64,000 bases of DNA, from positions 958,001 through 1,022,000 of the forward strand of contig NZ_VAWB01000001.1 of NCBI RefSeq assembly GCF_006148925.1, read 5' to 3'. Origin of the DNA: Hyunsoonleella aestuarii. GTDB taxonomy: Bacteria > Bacteroidota > Bacteroidia > Flavobacteriales > Flavobacteriaceae. The notes below the pieces were generated by a model. The model had not been told where the DNA came from. It made no database searches and saw only the letters and a list, made by a program, of their open reading frames with translations. Positions 25,038-34,016 of this stretch are shown piece after piece (the stretch's first letter is position 1; every line of letters begins with the position of its first letter). The translations under genes and the position numbers were made by a program.

Positions 25038-26564
25038 ATGAAAATCAAAATGAACATCCTTTCCATAATTGGGTTATTATTATTCTCTACTTCATTCGCC
25101 CAACAAATACAATTAGATTCACTTGATTTACAAATTGACCAAGTAATAAAAGACTTCGAAATTCCCGGGCTTTCGATAGGTATCATTAGGAATGATTCTG
25201 TAATATTTTCCAAAGGGTATGGAAAATTGGAAATACTAAAAGAAAGAAAAGTTGATGAAAACACTCTTTTTGGAATAGGTTCGATTTCTAAATCTTTTAC
25301 TGCCCTAACGTTGGGAATTTTAGTTGATGAAGGAAAAATTAATTGGGATGATAAAGTTAAAGAGTATCTACCCTATTTTGAATTGTATGCCCCTTACGTA
25401 ACAGATAATTTTACAATTAGAGATTTACTTACACATAGAAGTGGTCTTAAAGATGTCAGTGGTGGAACACTTTGGTATCACTCAGATTATTCTAGGGAAG
25501 AAATAATAAAACGACTCAAATATTTGGAGCCTGAGTCAAGCTATAGAGAAAAGCCAGCATATCAAAATGTTATGTACGTTATTGCTTCTGAGATAGTTAA
25601 AGTAGTTTCTGGAATATCCTGGGATGATTTCCTAAGAGAACGTGTGTTTGACAAACTTAAAATGAACAACAGCACATCTTTCTCTAAGGAACGAGAAGCT
25701 AACATAAATCTCGCGCAGCCACATATTTGGAATGAAGAATATAAAAAAGTTGCAATAATTCAAGAAAAAGGAGACAATCTTGCACCTGGTGGATTCATCT
25801 ATTCCTCTGCAACTGAAATGTCGAATTATATGAAATTGTTATTGAATAATGGAGTAATTGATAATGACACCGTGGTTAGTCCGAAAATTATCAAGGAAAT
25901 TTTTAAGCCACAAATTATTTATGCAGATGGAGGAATGTTCAAAAATGAATTTTCTTCCTATGGGTTCGGTTGGTGGCTCACGCCAGTTAATGGGCACAAG
26001 ATAATAGAACATAGTGGTGGAATTGACGGGATGTCCGCTCAGTTGGTAATGATAAAGGACATGAATGTGGGGTTTATCATACTTACAAACACCTCGAAAG
26101 AACCATCAACTTTTTTCTTGAGAGCATTGTTATTGAGTGAGCTTCTTAATGAACCTCTCTCTGACAATTTTTACTCTAGAGTAAAAGAATGGCGGGCAAA
26201 TAACATTAAAGAAAAAAGAGCATCTTCAAAAAATATTTCAAGATCTATAAATACTAACCCTTCATTGGCAATCAAAGACTATACTGGAAAATATACCGAT
26301 AAGATGTATGGTGAAATACTTATAAAGAAAATAGGTGAAAATGAATTAGAAATCGCGTTTTCACATACTAAAGTATTCAGAGGGAAATTGAAACATTGGC
26401 ATTTTGACACCTTTAAAATCGATTGGTATGACATTCGCGTTCCTGATGGGTTTTTAACTTTCAATTTTAGTGCTAAAAGAGAAATATTAGGTTTCTCATT
26501 CGATCAAGAAAATTTACTGGATGTTGATTTTGGAGAACTGAATGTTTTGAAAAATAAAAACTGA
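25038..26564 (+). CDS. Secreted serine hydrolase, beta-lactamase fold, with C-terminal extension
   Basis: 508 residues from ATG 25038; the signal peptide is MKIKMNILSIIGLLLFSTSFAQ. SxxK is SISK in FGIGSISKSFTALTLG (about 78), YxN is YQN in KPAYQNVMYVIASE, and the third box is HSGG in KIIEHSGGIDGMSAQ. A C-terminal beta-rich domain of about 100 residues starts near DYTGKYTDKMYGEI, as in DUF3471-type extensions. Probably a periplasmic peptidase or esterase. Sole gene of cassette 9; the cassette leader is only 21 bases. Confidence 0.88.
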   Translation: MKIKMNILSIIGLLLFSTSFAQQIQLDSLDLQIDQVIKDFEIPGLSIGIIRNDSVIFSKGYGKLEILKERKVDENTLFGIGSISKSFTALTLGILVDEGKINWDDKVKEYLPYFELYAPYVTDNFTIRDLLTHRSGLKDVSGGTLWYHSDYSREEIIKRLKYLEPESSYREKPAYQNVMYVIASEIVKVVSGISWDDFLRERVFDKLKMNNSTSFSKEREANINLAQPHIWNEEYKKVAIIQEKGDNLAPGGFIYSSATEMSNYMKLLLNNGVIDNDTVVSPKIIKEIFKPQIIYADGGMFKNEFSSYGFGWWLTPVNGHKIIEHSGGIDGMSAQLVMIKDMNVGFIILTNTSKEPSTFFLRALLLSELLNEPLSDNFYSRVKEWRANNIKEKRASSKNISRSINTNPSLAIKDYTGKYTDKMYGEILIKKIGENELEIAFSHTKVFRGKLKHWHFDTFKIDWYDIRVPDGFLTFNFSAKREILGFSFDQENLLDVDFGELNVLKNKN

Positions 26565-26696
26565 GTATAACACCGTGTATAATTAATTGCTGCGGAATTT
26601 CCTCATCGGAAATTCACTTGAATTAATTAACTTGCCAATACAGCGGAAAATGACTGACGCCCTTTTCCGCAACTAATCATACACAAACCGTTGTGC
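26563..26696 (+). repeat. attC-like site closing cassette 9 (134 bp)
   Basis: GAGTATAACACCGTGTATAA opens (GTATAAC complements the start GTTATAC) and AATCATACACAAACCGTTGTG closes less the last base. Its first two bases overlap the stop codon of the hydrolase. Crossover 26690/26691. Confidence 0.83.
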
Positions 26697-26710
26697 ATAA
26701 TTTATGAAAT

Positions 26711-27259
26711 ATGACTGATCAGAAAATAACTTGGAAATATCTTTTAGCTTGTATAAGTGCTGTATTTTTTACCTGGATTATCCATGAATTTACACATTGG
26801 ATTACAAGTGAATCACTTGGATATGAATCAGTTTTGACACTAAACACAGTATCACCAATATCCGGTCAAAAATATACTGAATTGCATAATATCTATGTTT
26901 CAGCTTCGGGACCTTTAATCACTATTATGCAAGCAGTAATTGTGTTTATGATTCTTATTAAAAGAAACTGGAGTAAGTCATTTTACCCCTTCTTGTTCAC
27001 TCCTTTATACATGAGGTTGCTTGCAGGAGGGATGAATTTCATCAATCCCAATGATGAAGGAAGAATAAGTGAATACTTTGGATTAGGAGTTTTTACAATA
27101 TCTATACTTGTAAGTATGATCTTATTTTTTTTGGTTTATAAGATTTCAAACAAGTATAAATTAAGTTGGAAATTTAATATGTGGACAACTATAATTATAA
27201 TGGTTGTTAGTTCAATCTTGGTATTGTCAGATCAAATCCTTCATATTAGAATTATCTAA
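26711..27259 (+). CDS. Small M50-like membrane metalloprotease
   Basis: 182 residues with about five hydrophobic helices. The zinc motif HExxH is HEFTH in FFTWIIHEFTHWITSESLG (about 21-25). A mid-chain YVSASGPLITIMQA and a later NPNDEGR resemble the GP and NxxDG elements of site-2 (M50) proteases. The substrate is unknown. An ATG at 26704 is in another frame and closes at once, so 26711 is the start. Sole gene of cassette 10. Confidence 0.72.
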   Translation: MTDQKITWKYLLACISAVFFTWIIHEFTHWITSESLGYESVLTLNTVSPISGQKYTELHNIYVSASGPLITIMQAVIVFMILIKRNWSKSFYPFLFTPLYMRLLAGGMNFINPNDEGRISEYFGLGVFTISILVSMILFFLVYKISNKYKLSWKFNMWTTIIIMVVSSILVLSDQILHIRII

Positions 27260-27268
27260 ATTAAAACT

Positions 27269-27321
27269 ATGCACAACAATGTATATAAGCCATAAAACGC
27301 CTCATATACTAGACGTTGTGG
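27269..27321 (+). repeat. attC-like site closing cassette 10 (short, 53 bp)
   Basis: ATGCACAACAATGTATAT opens and ATATACTAGACGTTGTGG closes, complementing the start GTTGTGCAT. The inner loop is AGCCATAAAACGCCTC. Crossover 27315/27316. Confidence 0.82.
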
Positions 27322-27358
27322 TTCATTAAATAAAACACTAACCAAAATAAATACAGTC

Positions 27359-28405
27359 ATGAAATATTTAACATTTTCTGCACTTATTATTCTACTTCTC
27401 ATTATGAGTTGTGTTGATAAGCAAAATAACAATAACACAACAGATAAGAGTAGTTACTTTGATTATTCCAATAATGATGACCAGGTTACTGGTGGAATTA
27501 AAATGATTCCAATCGAAACACCAAAAGGCGCTTTTAACGTCTATACAAAACGTATGGGGAATAATCCAAAAATGCGTGTATTATTACTTCATGGTGGTCC
27601 TGGAGGAACTCATGAAGAATTTGGAAATTTTGATGGTTACTTACCAAATGAAGAAATTGAATATATTTATTACGACCAACTCGATTCCTACTATAGTGAC
27701 AAACCTAATGATTCAACACTATGGACTACAGAACACTTTGTCGAAGAAGTTGAACAAGTTAGAAAAGCTTTAAATCTAAATAAAGACAACTTTTATTTAC
27801 TTGGTCAGTCTTGGGGTGGAATATTAGCCTTGGAATATGCTTTAAAATATCAGGATAATTTAAAAGCGTTAATAGTCTCAAATATGGTGGCGAGTGTTCC
27901 CGAATACAATAAATATGCACAAGAAGTATTAGGACCACAACTACCTAATGATGTTCTGAAAGAAATAAAAGAAATTGAAGCCAATAAAGATTATGCTAAT
28001 CCGAGATACGAAGAGCTCTTAATGAAACATTTTTATACTGAGCATATTTTACGCAAACCTTTAGAAGAATGGCCAAAATCAGTTCACCTCTTATTTGAAC
28101 ATCTCAACCCAGAAATTTACGTCTATATGCAAGGACCGAGTGAATTTGGTATTACTGATGAAGCTACATTAAGCGATTGGGATGTTTCCGACAGACTGAA
28201 AGAAATTAAAATTCCAACTTTAATGTTAGGCGCTAAATATGATACTATGGATCCAAAATATATGGAATGGATGGCATCTCAAGTACAAAATGGTCGCAGC
28301 ATTACTACCAACGGTAGTCATCTATCTCAATTTGATGACCCTGGAACTTTTTTCCCAGCGGTAATAAGATTTATTAAAGATGTAGATCATGGAAAATTCA
28401 ATTAA
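27359..28405 (+). CDS. Alpha/beta hydrolase, proline iminopeptidase-like lipoprotein
   Basis: 348 residues. The lipoprotein signal MKYLTFSALIILLLIMSC precedes an alpha/beta hydrolase: oxyanion HGGPGGTHEEF, nucleophile elbow GQSWGGILALEYALKY (Ser about 144), an Asp in LGAKYDTMDP and His in NGSHLSQFDDP. The HGGPGG and GQSWGG pair is typical of proline iminopeptidases (S33) that remove N-terminal proline, though here the enzyme is exported. Sole gene of cassette 11. Confidence 0.88.
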   Translation: MKYLTFSALIILLLIMSCVDKQNNNNTTDKSSYFDYSNNDDQVTGGIKMIPIETPKGAFNVYTKRMGNNPKMRVLLLHGGPGGTHEEFGNFDGYLPNEEIEYIYYDQLDSYYSDKPNDSTLWTTEHFVEEVEQVRKALNLNKDNFYLLGQSWGGILALEYALKYQDNLKALIVSNMVASVPEYNKYAQEVLGPQLPNDVLKEIKEIEANKDYANPRYEELLMKHFYTEHILRKPLEEWPKSVHLLFEHLNPEIYVYMQGPSEFGITDEATLSDWDVSDRLKEIKIPTLMLGAKYDTMDPKYMEWMASQVQNGRSITTNGSHLSQFDDPGTFFPAVIRFIKDVDHGKFN

Positions 28406-28408
28406 AAT

Positions 28409-28542
28409 GAACCACAATAATGACTATAAGTAATTGCTTGTTCTCGCTTACTTCTGAAAATCCTCGCGGTTTTTCAGTTTGGTGTGAACTTTTAAAGTAA
28501 ATTGCTAAATCACGCTACTACTCATAGCAGAGACCGTTAGCT
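28409..28542 (+). repeat. attC-like site closing cassette 11 (134 bp, type 2)
   Basis: GAACCACAATAATGACTATAA opens with its last base dropped; the expected AAC is AAT here. CATAGCAGAGACCGTTAGC closes. Crossover 28536/28537. Confidence 0.8.
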
Positions 28543-28588
28543 GTAATTTTGTAAAAAATGAGATGTATATTGTTATAAAATTTAAAAT

Positions 28589-29371
28589 ATGAAAAGCTCA
28601 GATATAAAACTGGTATCTTTAATATTAACTTTGTTATTTTGTTTGAGTACAAACCTCCTACTTGCTCAACCATCCCGATTTAGTTTTAATGAGTATATAA
28701 ATAATGAGGGAGATACTTTAAATTATCGATTACTTTATCCAGATGCTAATCCTTTGCGTAAGTTTCCTCTTGTAATCTTTTTACATGGTGCAGGTGAACG
28801 CGGAAATGATAATGAATCTCAATTAAAATGGGGTGTCATGAATTTTGCAACAGACCAAGCGATGATAATGCATCCAGCTTTTGTAATGGCCCCTCAATGC
28901 CCGGAAAACATGGATTGGGGAAATTTTAACTATGATGAAAAGACTAAAGAAATACAACTTCAGCCCAATCCTTCTAAAGCAATGGAACTTGTCATTCAGC
29001 TTATCTACCAGCTTGCTGAAAAGCACCCCATTGATACAAATCGCATTTATATTACCGGTCTTTCGTCGGGAGGAACCGGGACCTTTGACGCTATTGCAAG
29101 GCACCCCAATTTATTTGCTGCCGCTGCTCCGGTATGTGGCGTTGGCGATATGTCAAAAGCAGCTTCCATAGCACATATCCCCATATGGATTTTTCAGGGA
29201 TCGGAGGATCCGGTGTTTGATCCGATAATTTCGCTTAATATGGTGAAATCTTTAACAAAGGCTGGTGCCCATCCAGGGTTTACTCAATATCCAGAAGTAG
29301 GGCATTTTTCGTGGTTAGCTGCGTATAGTGATCCGCTAATGATTGAATGGTTGTTCAGACAACATAAGTAA
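28589..29371 (+). CDS. Secreted carboxylesterase/phospholipase-like alpha/beta hydrolase
   Basis: 260 residues. The signal peptide ends LSTNLLLAQP. The core shows FPLVIFLHGAGERGNDNESQ, the nucleophile elbow GLSSGGTGTFDAIARHP (Ser about 155), Asp in FQGSEDPVFDP and His in PEVGHFSWLAAY. This is the pattern of exported feruloyl-esterase or PHB-depolymerase-like enzymes. The substrate cannot be read. From about 29030 the base composition becomes less AT-rich than nearby cassettes. Sole gene of cassette 12. Confidence 0.86.
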   Translation: MKSSDIKLVSLILTLLFCLSTNLLLAQPSRFSFNEYINNEGDTLNYRLLYPDANPLRKFPLVIFLHGAGERGNDNESQLKWGVMNFATDQAMIMHPAFVMAPQCPENMDWGNFNYDEKTKEIQLQPNPSKAMELVIQLIYQLAEKHPIDTNRIYITGLSSGGTGTFDAIARHPNLFAAAAPVCGVGDMSKAASIAHIPIWIFQGSEDPVFDPIISLNMVKSLTKAGAHPGFTQYPEVGHFSWLAAYSDPLMIEWLFRQHK

Positions 29372-29396
29372 GTTGTATCATGTTAACATAAAAAAA

Positions 29397-29518
29397 CAGC
29401 AGCCAACACACGCTAAAAATAATGCGAGCTGAAGAGTAAATTGAACGATAAACCAAATAGCTGAGCAGAAAGAGTAGTGTTCCAAAACCCTTACTATTCT
29501 TAGCGCCAAACGTTGTGC
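29397..29518 (+). repeat. attC-like site closing cassette 12 (122 bp, divergent)
   Basis: CAGCAGCCAACACACGCTAA opens and TTCTTAGCGCCAAACGTTG closes. The outer arm matches the start GTTAGCTG only loosely. Crossover 29512/29513. Confidence 0.65.
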
Positions 29519-29542
29519 TTCATTATGAGAAACTACTAACCA

Positions 29543-30307
29543 ATGATAAAATTCTTTAGAAAAATTAGACAAAATTTACTTTCAGAAGGAAAAACTGGAA
29601 AGTATATTAAATATGCATTTGGAGAAATTGTTCTTGTTGTCATTGGGATTTTGATCGCCTTATCCATTAACAATTGGAATGAGAACCGTAAAATAATAGT
29701 TCAAGAACAATTTATTCTTAAACGATTGAAAGCTGATATTAATACTGATATCTCAAGCATTGTAACCCAAATGGAATACAATAATAGAAGCAAAAAAGAG
29801 CTTACCTTTGTTATTGATGTCATCCTTGGAAATACAGTTACAGATCTTCAAAACTTTCGCAAAAATTTAAGAGGTTTACTTGCTGTGAATTTCTTTAATC
29901 ATAACAAAACAACATTCAATAATATTGTTTCATCAGGACAAATAGAATACATTCAAAACAAAATACTAACGGACTCTATTACCAAATATTACAATAATAA
30001 TTATAAAGGTTGGGATTCTGCGATGTCTGACTATACAAGGAATATAATGGCACCATTTATGCTAAATTTTGATCATGTACCACAAAGTAACGATGGACTT
30101 GAAGGTTATGAGAATTTTACTAAAGTTGATATTAATAAATCTAAAATAAATTCAAAGTCAATTAAGGAATATCAAGATAACGTGTTTTTTCTAAATATTT
30201 TAAGGCAAAAAATATTTGTATCGGAAGGACAGCAAATGGAATACCAAAAATTAAAAATATACATGGAGCAATTACTCAAACAGATAGATTCAGAAATTAA
30301 AAAATAA
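29543..30307 (+). CDS. DUF6090 family membrane-anchored protein
   Basis: 254 residues. The beginning MIKFFRKIRQNLLSEGKTGK, then YAFGEIVLVVIGILIALSINNWNE, is the hallmark of the DUF6090 family, common and multi-copy in marine Flavobacteria. One membrane helix (about 28-46) is followed by a largely alpha-helical polar part. Function unknown. Sole gene of cassette 13. The cassette leader and the first nine codons reappear in truncated form at 40645-40700. Confidence 0.85.
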   Translation: MIKFFRKIRQNLLSEGKTGKYIKYAFGEIVLVVIGILIALSINNWNENRKIIVQEQFILKRLKADINTDISSIVTQMEYNNRSKKELTFVIDVILGNTVTDLQNFRKNLRGLLAVNFFNHNKTTFNNIVSSGQIEYIQNKILTDSITKYYNNNYKGWDSAMSDYTRNIMAPFMLNFDHVPQSNDGLEGYENFTKVDINKSKINSKSIKEYQDNVFFLNILRQKIFVSEGQQMEYQKLKIYMEQLLKQIDSEIKK

Positions 30308-30309
30308 CG

Positions 30310-30445
30310 AAAGCACAACAACATGTATAATTCATTGCTTTGACCAGTGCTTACTTGGAAATTCCTTCGGAATTTTCTTTCGTCCGTTTTTGTTTACTAA
30401 ATTAGTTGCTTAACCACGCAAATAACCATACACAAACCTTAGCAC
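30310..30445 (+). repeat. attC-like site closing cassette 13 (136 bp, type 3)
   Basis: AAAGCACAACAACATGTATAA opens less its first base, complementing the start GTTGTGCTT. It ends CATACACAAACC|TTAGCAC, with C in place of the G at the crossover (30438/30439). Confidence 0.78.
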
Positions 30446-30465
30446 ATTTATTAGAAGAGAGAATT

Positions 30466-31098
30466 ATGGTAAACCCAAAAGGAATATTAAAATTTCTACC
30501 GACTATAGGTATATTACTTTTTATAGGTATTTATATTTATGCTTCTCAATTATATCCTGGAGGTTCACAGGCAGACTTTAACTCAGTAGGATTTGATTGG
30601 TCCAACAATTACTGGTGTAACTTAATGCGAGACGATGGGTTGAACGGAATTAAAAATGAAGCACAACCAGTTGCAATTACAGGAATAGTAATTCTTTGTA
30701 GTAGTATGATTATATTTTTCTTTCAATTTGCAAACTACTTTGAAAATCATAAAATTTGGAAAATGACAATTAAAATTTCTGGTGCTTTGGCAATGTTATC
30801 TGCCCCTTTCATATTTTCTGAATATCATGATATCATGACCACTGTTTTGAGTTTATCTGGAACAGTGGTAATAATAGGAATGATTAGAGCACTACACAAT
30901 AGACAATTGACTTTCCTCAAGTTAATGGGAATAATTTGTATAGCAATTATCGGGTTAAATAACTTTTTTTACTACAACGAAGACCTAATTCAATACGGTC
31001 CTATAATTCAAAAAGCTGCTTTCATTCTGATACTTTCCTGGACAGTCAGAATTAATTATAAAATGAAAGAAAAAAACACGCTACAACAACGTGTATAA
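30466..31098 (+). CDS. DUF998-like integral membrane protein
   Basis: 210 residues from ATG 30466; a longer frame would start inside the preceding attC-like site. About six hydrophobic helices, with LYPGGSQADFNSVGFDWSNN then YWCNLMRDDGLNG between helices 1 and 2, as in small DUF998-type proteins. Function unknown. The last residues (TLQQRV) and the stop codon lie within the attC-like site that follows. Sole gene of cassette 14. Confidence 0.7.
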   Translation: MVNPKGILKFLPTIGILLFIGIYIYASQLYPGGSQADFNSVGFDWSNNYWCNLMRDDGLNGIKNEAQPVAITGIVILCSSMIIFFFQFANYFENHKIWKMTIKISGALAMLSAPFIFSEYHDIMTTVLSLSGTVVIIGMIRALHNRQLTFLKLMGIICIAIIGLNNFFYYNEDLIQYGPIIQKAAFILILSWTVRINYKMKEKNTLQQRV

Positions 31099-31215
31099 TT
31101 AATTACTTTGGCAAGTGCTTATTTGGAAAATTCCGAAGGAATTTTCACGCGTTCGTTTTTGTTTACTAAATTAGTTGTTGAAACATGCAACTAACCATAC
31201 ACAAGCACGTTGTCG
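31079..31215 (+). repeat. attC-like site closing cassette 14 (137 bp, type 3)
   Basis: CGCTACAACAACGTGTATAA opens and AACCATACACAAGCACGTTG closes. Overlaps the gene end at 31098. Crossover 31209/31210. Confidence 0.82.
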
Positions 31216-31236
31216 GTCATTAATAAAATACACATC

Positions 31237-32049
31237 ATGAAAATAATCAAACTTCTTCCACTAATGCTCTTCATTTTAGTTCTTACAAACTGTAAGGATT
31301 CGAATTCTAAAGAGGTCACAGAAAATAAATCGCCAGAGTCTAACAGAGAATATTATCAACTTAAGGTCTACACATTTGATTCAGAGGACCAGGTAATTGT
31401 AACTGATAAGTACCTTAAAGAAGCGTATTTACCTGGAGTAAAAAGATTGGGAATAAATAATATTGGTGTATTCAAATTAAGACCAAATGACACTGATACT
31501 ATTCAAAAAACATATGTTCTTACTCCTTTTAGTTCGATTGAACAATTAATTGGCCTTGAAGATCAACTTAATAGTGACGAGCAATATTTAATAGCCGGAA
31601 GAGATTATTTAAATGCATCTTATGATCAAGAACCTTATTGGCGAATTGAGTCAACAATAATGTCTGCTTTTAAAGGCTTTCCAGCAATGAGACCGTCTAA
31701 ATTAAATAGTCCAAGAGCAGGGCGAATCTATGAATTACGGAGTTATGGATCGCCTACCGAAGCATACTTGAAAAATAAAGTCGAAATGTTTAATGATGCT
31801 GGAGAAATAAAACTTTTTGAACGTCTCGAGTTTAATGCAGTTTTTTATGGAGAGGTCATTTCGGGTTCTATAATGCCAAATTTAATGTATATGACAGCTT
31901 TCTCTGATCAAGTAAGTAGGGATAAACATTGGGAAGATTTTGTTGCTTCTCCTGAATGGAATGAAATGAAACATATTTCTAAATACCAAAATAATGTTTC
32001 TAAATTTGATATAATCTTCCTTTTTCCTACCGAATATTCAGATTATTAA
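31237..32049 (+). CDS. NIPSNAP family lipoprotein
   Basis: 270 residues from ATG 31237, where a lipoprotein signal MKIIKLLPLMLFILVLTNC begins. Two ferredoxin-like NIPSNAP repeats are visible: YYQLKVYTFDSEDQ with KEAYLPGVKRLG, and AGRIYELRSYGSPTEAYLKN followed by EWNEMKHISKY. Such proteins occur in many Bacteroidota as exported proteins of unknown reaction. Sole gene of cassette 15. Confidence 0.85.
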   Translation: MKIIKLLPLMLFILVLTNCKDSNSKEVTENKSPESNREYYQLKVYTFDSEDQVIVTDKYLKEAYLPGVKRLGINNIGVFKLRPNDTDTIQKTYVLTPFSSIEQLIGLEDQLNSDEQYLIAGRDYLNASYDQEPYWRIESTIMSAFKGFPAMRPSKLNSPRAGRIYELRSYGSPTEAYLKNKVEMFNDAGEIKLFERLEFNAVFYGEVISGSIMPNLMYMTAFSDQVSRDKHWEDFVASPEWNEMKHISKYQNNVSKFDIIFLFPTEYSDY

Positions 32050-32076
32050 TTGTTCATATAAATGGACAAAAAACGA

Positions 32077-32207
32077 ACCGACAACAATGGCTACAAGTAA
32101 TCGCTTGTTATCGCCTAGGTTTGAAAATCCTCGCGGATTTTCAGTTTGGCGTACTTTCAAAAGTTAGTGCTAAACCACGCAACTAATCATAGCCGAGACC
32201 GTTGTGC
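32077..32207 (+). repeat. attC-like site closing cassette 15 (131 bp, type 2)
   Basis: ACCGACAACAATGGCTAC opens (complement of the start GTTGTCGGT) and CATAGCCGAGACCGTTGTG closes less its last base. Crossover 32201/32202. Confidence 0.85.
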
Positions 32208-32212
32208 ATACT

Positions 32213-32584
32213 ATGAAAAAACTCATTGCTATAATATTACTTCTGACTTTAAATTCGTGTTATCTACTGAAAGAAAACGGAATTGAATTTACGATTGAAA
32301 ACAAATCTGATTTTCCAATTGAAAACGTAAAATTCTCTACATCTGAAAAGTTAGCAGTAATGGAATTTGACAAAATTGAACCGAATCAAAGTGTTTCGGA
32401 ATTCTTATCAATGAAAAACAATAAGAGCGACGGAAGTTATACGTTAGAATTCACTCGTTCAAACGGAATTAAGGAATCACGAGGTTTTGGCTATTATACA
32501 AATGGTGGAGCACTTGACCGTTGGGTTGAATTTGAAATACAAAATGACACAATAACTCGGAAATTTAGTGGAACTGGATATTGA
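32213..32584 (+). CDS. Small hypothetical lipoprotein
   Basis: 123 residues, signal MKKLIAIILLLTLNSC. The mature part is beta-rich: IEFTIENKSDFPIENVKFST, then SYTLEFTRSNGIKESRGFGYY, suggesting a small Ig-like or beta-sandwich fold. No family recognised. The start ATG 32213 lies only 11 bases after the cassette crossover, the shortest leader in the array. Sole gene of cassette 16. Confidence 0.78.
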   Translation: MKKLIAIILLLTLNSCYLLKENGIEFTIENKSDFPIENVKFSTSEKLAVMEFDKIEPNQSVSEFLSMKNNKSDGSYTLEFTRSNGIKESRGFGYYTNGGALDRWVEFEIQNDTITRKFSGTGY

Positions 32585-32592
32585 AAAAATAC

Positions 32593-32726
32593 TATGCACA
32601 ACAATGTATAACCGCAATTACTGCGGATTCGACTACGTCCGAATCCACTACGTAATTGCTACGCCTGTGCCAACCGAAATTTAAAGTAAATTTAGCCGTA
32701 ACTGACGGTTATACGAACCGTTGGCA
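32593..32726 (+). repeat. attC-like site closing cassette 16 (134 bp, type 1)
   Basis: TATGCACAACAATGTATAAC opens (complement of GTTGTGCATA) and GGTTATACGAACCGTTGGC closes less its last base. Crossover 32720/32721. Confidence 0.85.
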
Positions 32727-32746
32727 TTAATTATTACACATCACTC

Positions 32747-33307
32747 ATGAGGTTGTTTATAAAAATATTTTTGATATCCATGTTTCATTTTGGATGTAAT
32801 GATGACCAATCCAATAAAAGGATAGATGATAATTCAATACTGAAACAAACATCAACAAAAACTTCCGAAAAACATACTGACCTTTTTTATAAGATTAAAT
32901 CATTAGACAGTCTTTTCTTTAAGGTTGCATATAATAAATGTGATAGTGTAATGGGGCGAAAACTTTTAAGTAAAGATTTTGAATTCTATCATGATCAAGG
33001 AGGTGCTCTTTTGAATGAATCTGATGAATTAGCTTCTGATATTATGGTAGAAGACCTATCTTGGATTTGTAGTAATACTCATCGAAAATTAGTAACCAAT
33101 TCAATGGAGGTTTTTCCTCTTCATGAGGAAAATGAGCTTTATGGAACAATTCAAAAAGGCGATCACCAGTTTTATAAAGTCGAGGATAAATTACCAACTG
33201 AACTAAAGACTAATGCAAAATTCATTCATCTTTGGATTCTAGAAGACAATGAATGGAAATTAAAAAGGGTTTTTAGTTATGATCATCAAAAAGTAATTAA
33301 AAACTAA
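32747..33307 (+). CDS. NTF2-like (DUF4440-type) lipoprotein
   Basis: 186 residues. MRLFIKIFLISMFHFGC is a short lipoprotein signal. LFYKIKSLDSLFFKVAYNKCD, LLSKDFEFYHDQGGALLN and FIHLWILEDNEWKLKRVFSYDHQ follow the order expected for DUF4440: a helix, a pocket strand and a last strand. It may be a small-molecule binding or enzymatic protein outside the cytoplasm. Sole gene of cassette 17. Confidence 0.75.
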   Translation: MRLFIKIFLISMFHFGCNDDQSNKRIDDNSILKQTSTKTSEKHTDLFYKIKSLDSLFFKVAYNKCDSVMGRKLLSKDFEFYHDQGGALLNESDELASDIMVEDLSWICSNTHRKLVTNSMEVFPLHEENELYGTIQKGDHQFYKVEDKLPTELKTNAKFIHLWILEDNEWKLKRVFSYDHQKVIKN

Positions 33308-33438
33308 TGCCAACAACGTGTATAGTCAATTGCTATTCTGTGTGTACTCGGAAAATCCTACGGATTTTCCTCTGGTTCGTTTTTGTTTACTAACTTAGTC
33401 CTAGCCAACGCAACTAACCATAAACGAACACGTTGTGC
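33305..33438 (+). repeat. attC-like site closing cassette 17 (134 bp, type 3)
   Basis: TAATGCCAACAACGTGTATA opens (complement of GTTGGCATTA) and CCATAAACGAACACGTTGTG closes less its last base. Its first three bases are the stop codon of the gene. Crossover 33432/33433. Confidence 0.84.
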
Positions 33439-33481
33439 GCAAGCTGAGAAACAAACTCTGAAATTTTAAATTGATGAAATA

Positions 33482-33853
33482 ATGACTAAAAAGGGAATAG
33501 CAAAGCAATATATAACTCATCTTGAAAATGGAAATATTGGACAAGTAGTTGCATTATTCAATCAAAATGGAATGGTTGATTCACCACTATACGGAATAAA
33601 AAAGGCTGATGAATTTTATCGTGAATTAAATAGTGATACATCAAATTCTGAACTTAGCTTAAAAGGAATTTTTGAAGAAAATGACTCAAACAATTTAGCT
33701 CTTTATTTTACCTATAAATGGACTTTAAAAAATAATAAAAAAGTTGAATCTGATGTAGTTGACATTATTGAATTCGATAATCAAAATAAGATTAGTAAAC
33801 TGAAAATTATATATGATACTGTTACCGCCAGAATACTAGTGGAACAGCTATAA
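33482..33853 (+). CDS. SnoaL/NTF2-like cytoplasmic protein
   Basis: 123 residues without a signal peptide. KQYITHLENGNIGQVVALFN, then GMVDSPLYGIKKADEFYREL, and the closing VVDIIEFDNQNKISKLKIIYD are typical of the SnoaL-like half-barrel. Reaction unknown. Third NTF2-like fold in the array. Sole gene of cassette 18, preceded by a 49-base leader. Confidence 0.78.
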   Translation: MTKKGIAKQYITHLENGNIGQVVALFNQNGMVDSPLYGIKKADEFYRELNSDTSNSELSLKGIFEENDSNNLALYFTYKWTLKNNKKVESDVVDIIEFDNQNKISKLKIIYDTVTARILVEQL

Positions 33854-33860
33854 AAAAACC

Positions 33861-33996
33861 TGCGTACAACAATGTATAAAAATAACTGCTCAATTTTGGG
33901 CTTAACCAAAGGTAGTTGCAAGTTTACTACGTCTGATTTTCCTACGGAAAATCCTCGCGCGTAAACCCGTAACTATTCTTATACTCACAGTTGGCA
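33861..33996 (+). repeat. attC-like site closing cassette 18 (136 bp, type 4)
   Basis: TGCGTACAACAATGTATAAA opens and TTCTTATACTCACAGTTGG closes; one mismatch to the complement of the start GTTGTGCGCA. Crossover 33990/33991. Confidence 0.82.
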
Positions 33997-34016
33997 ACAA
34001 TTAAAAAGAGAGTGTT

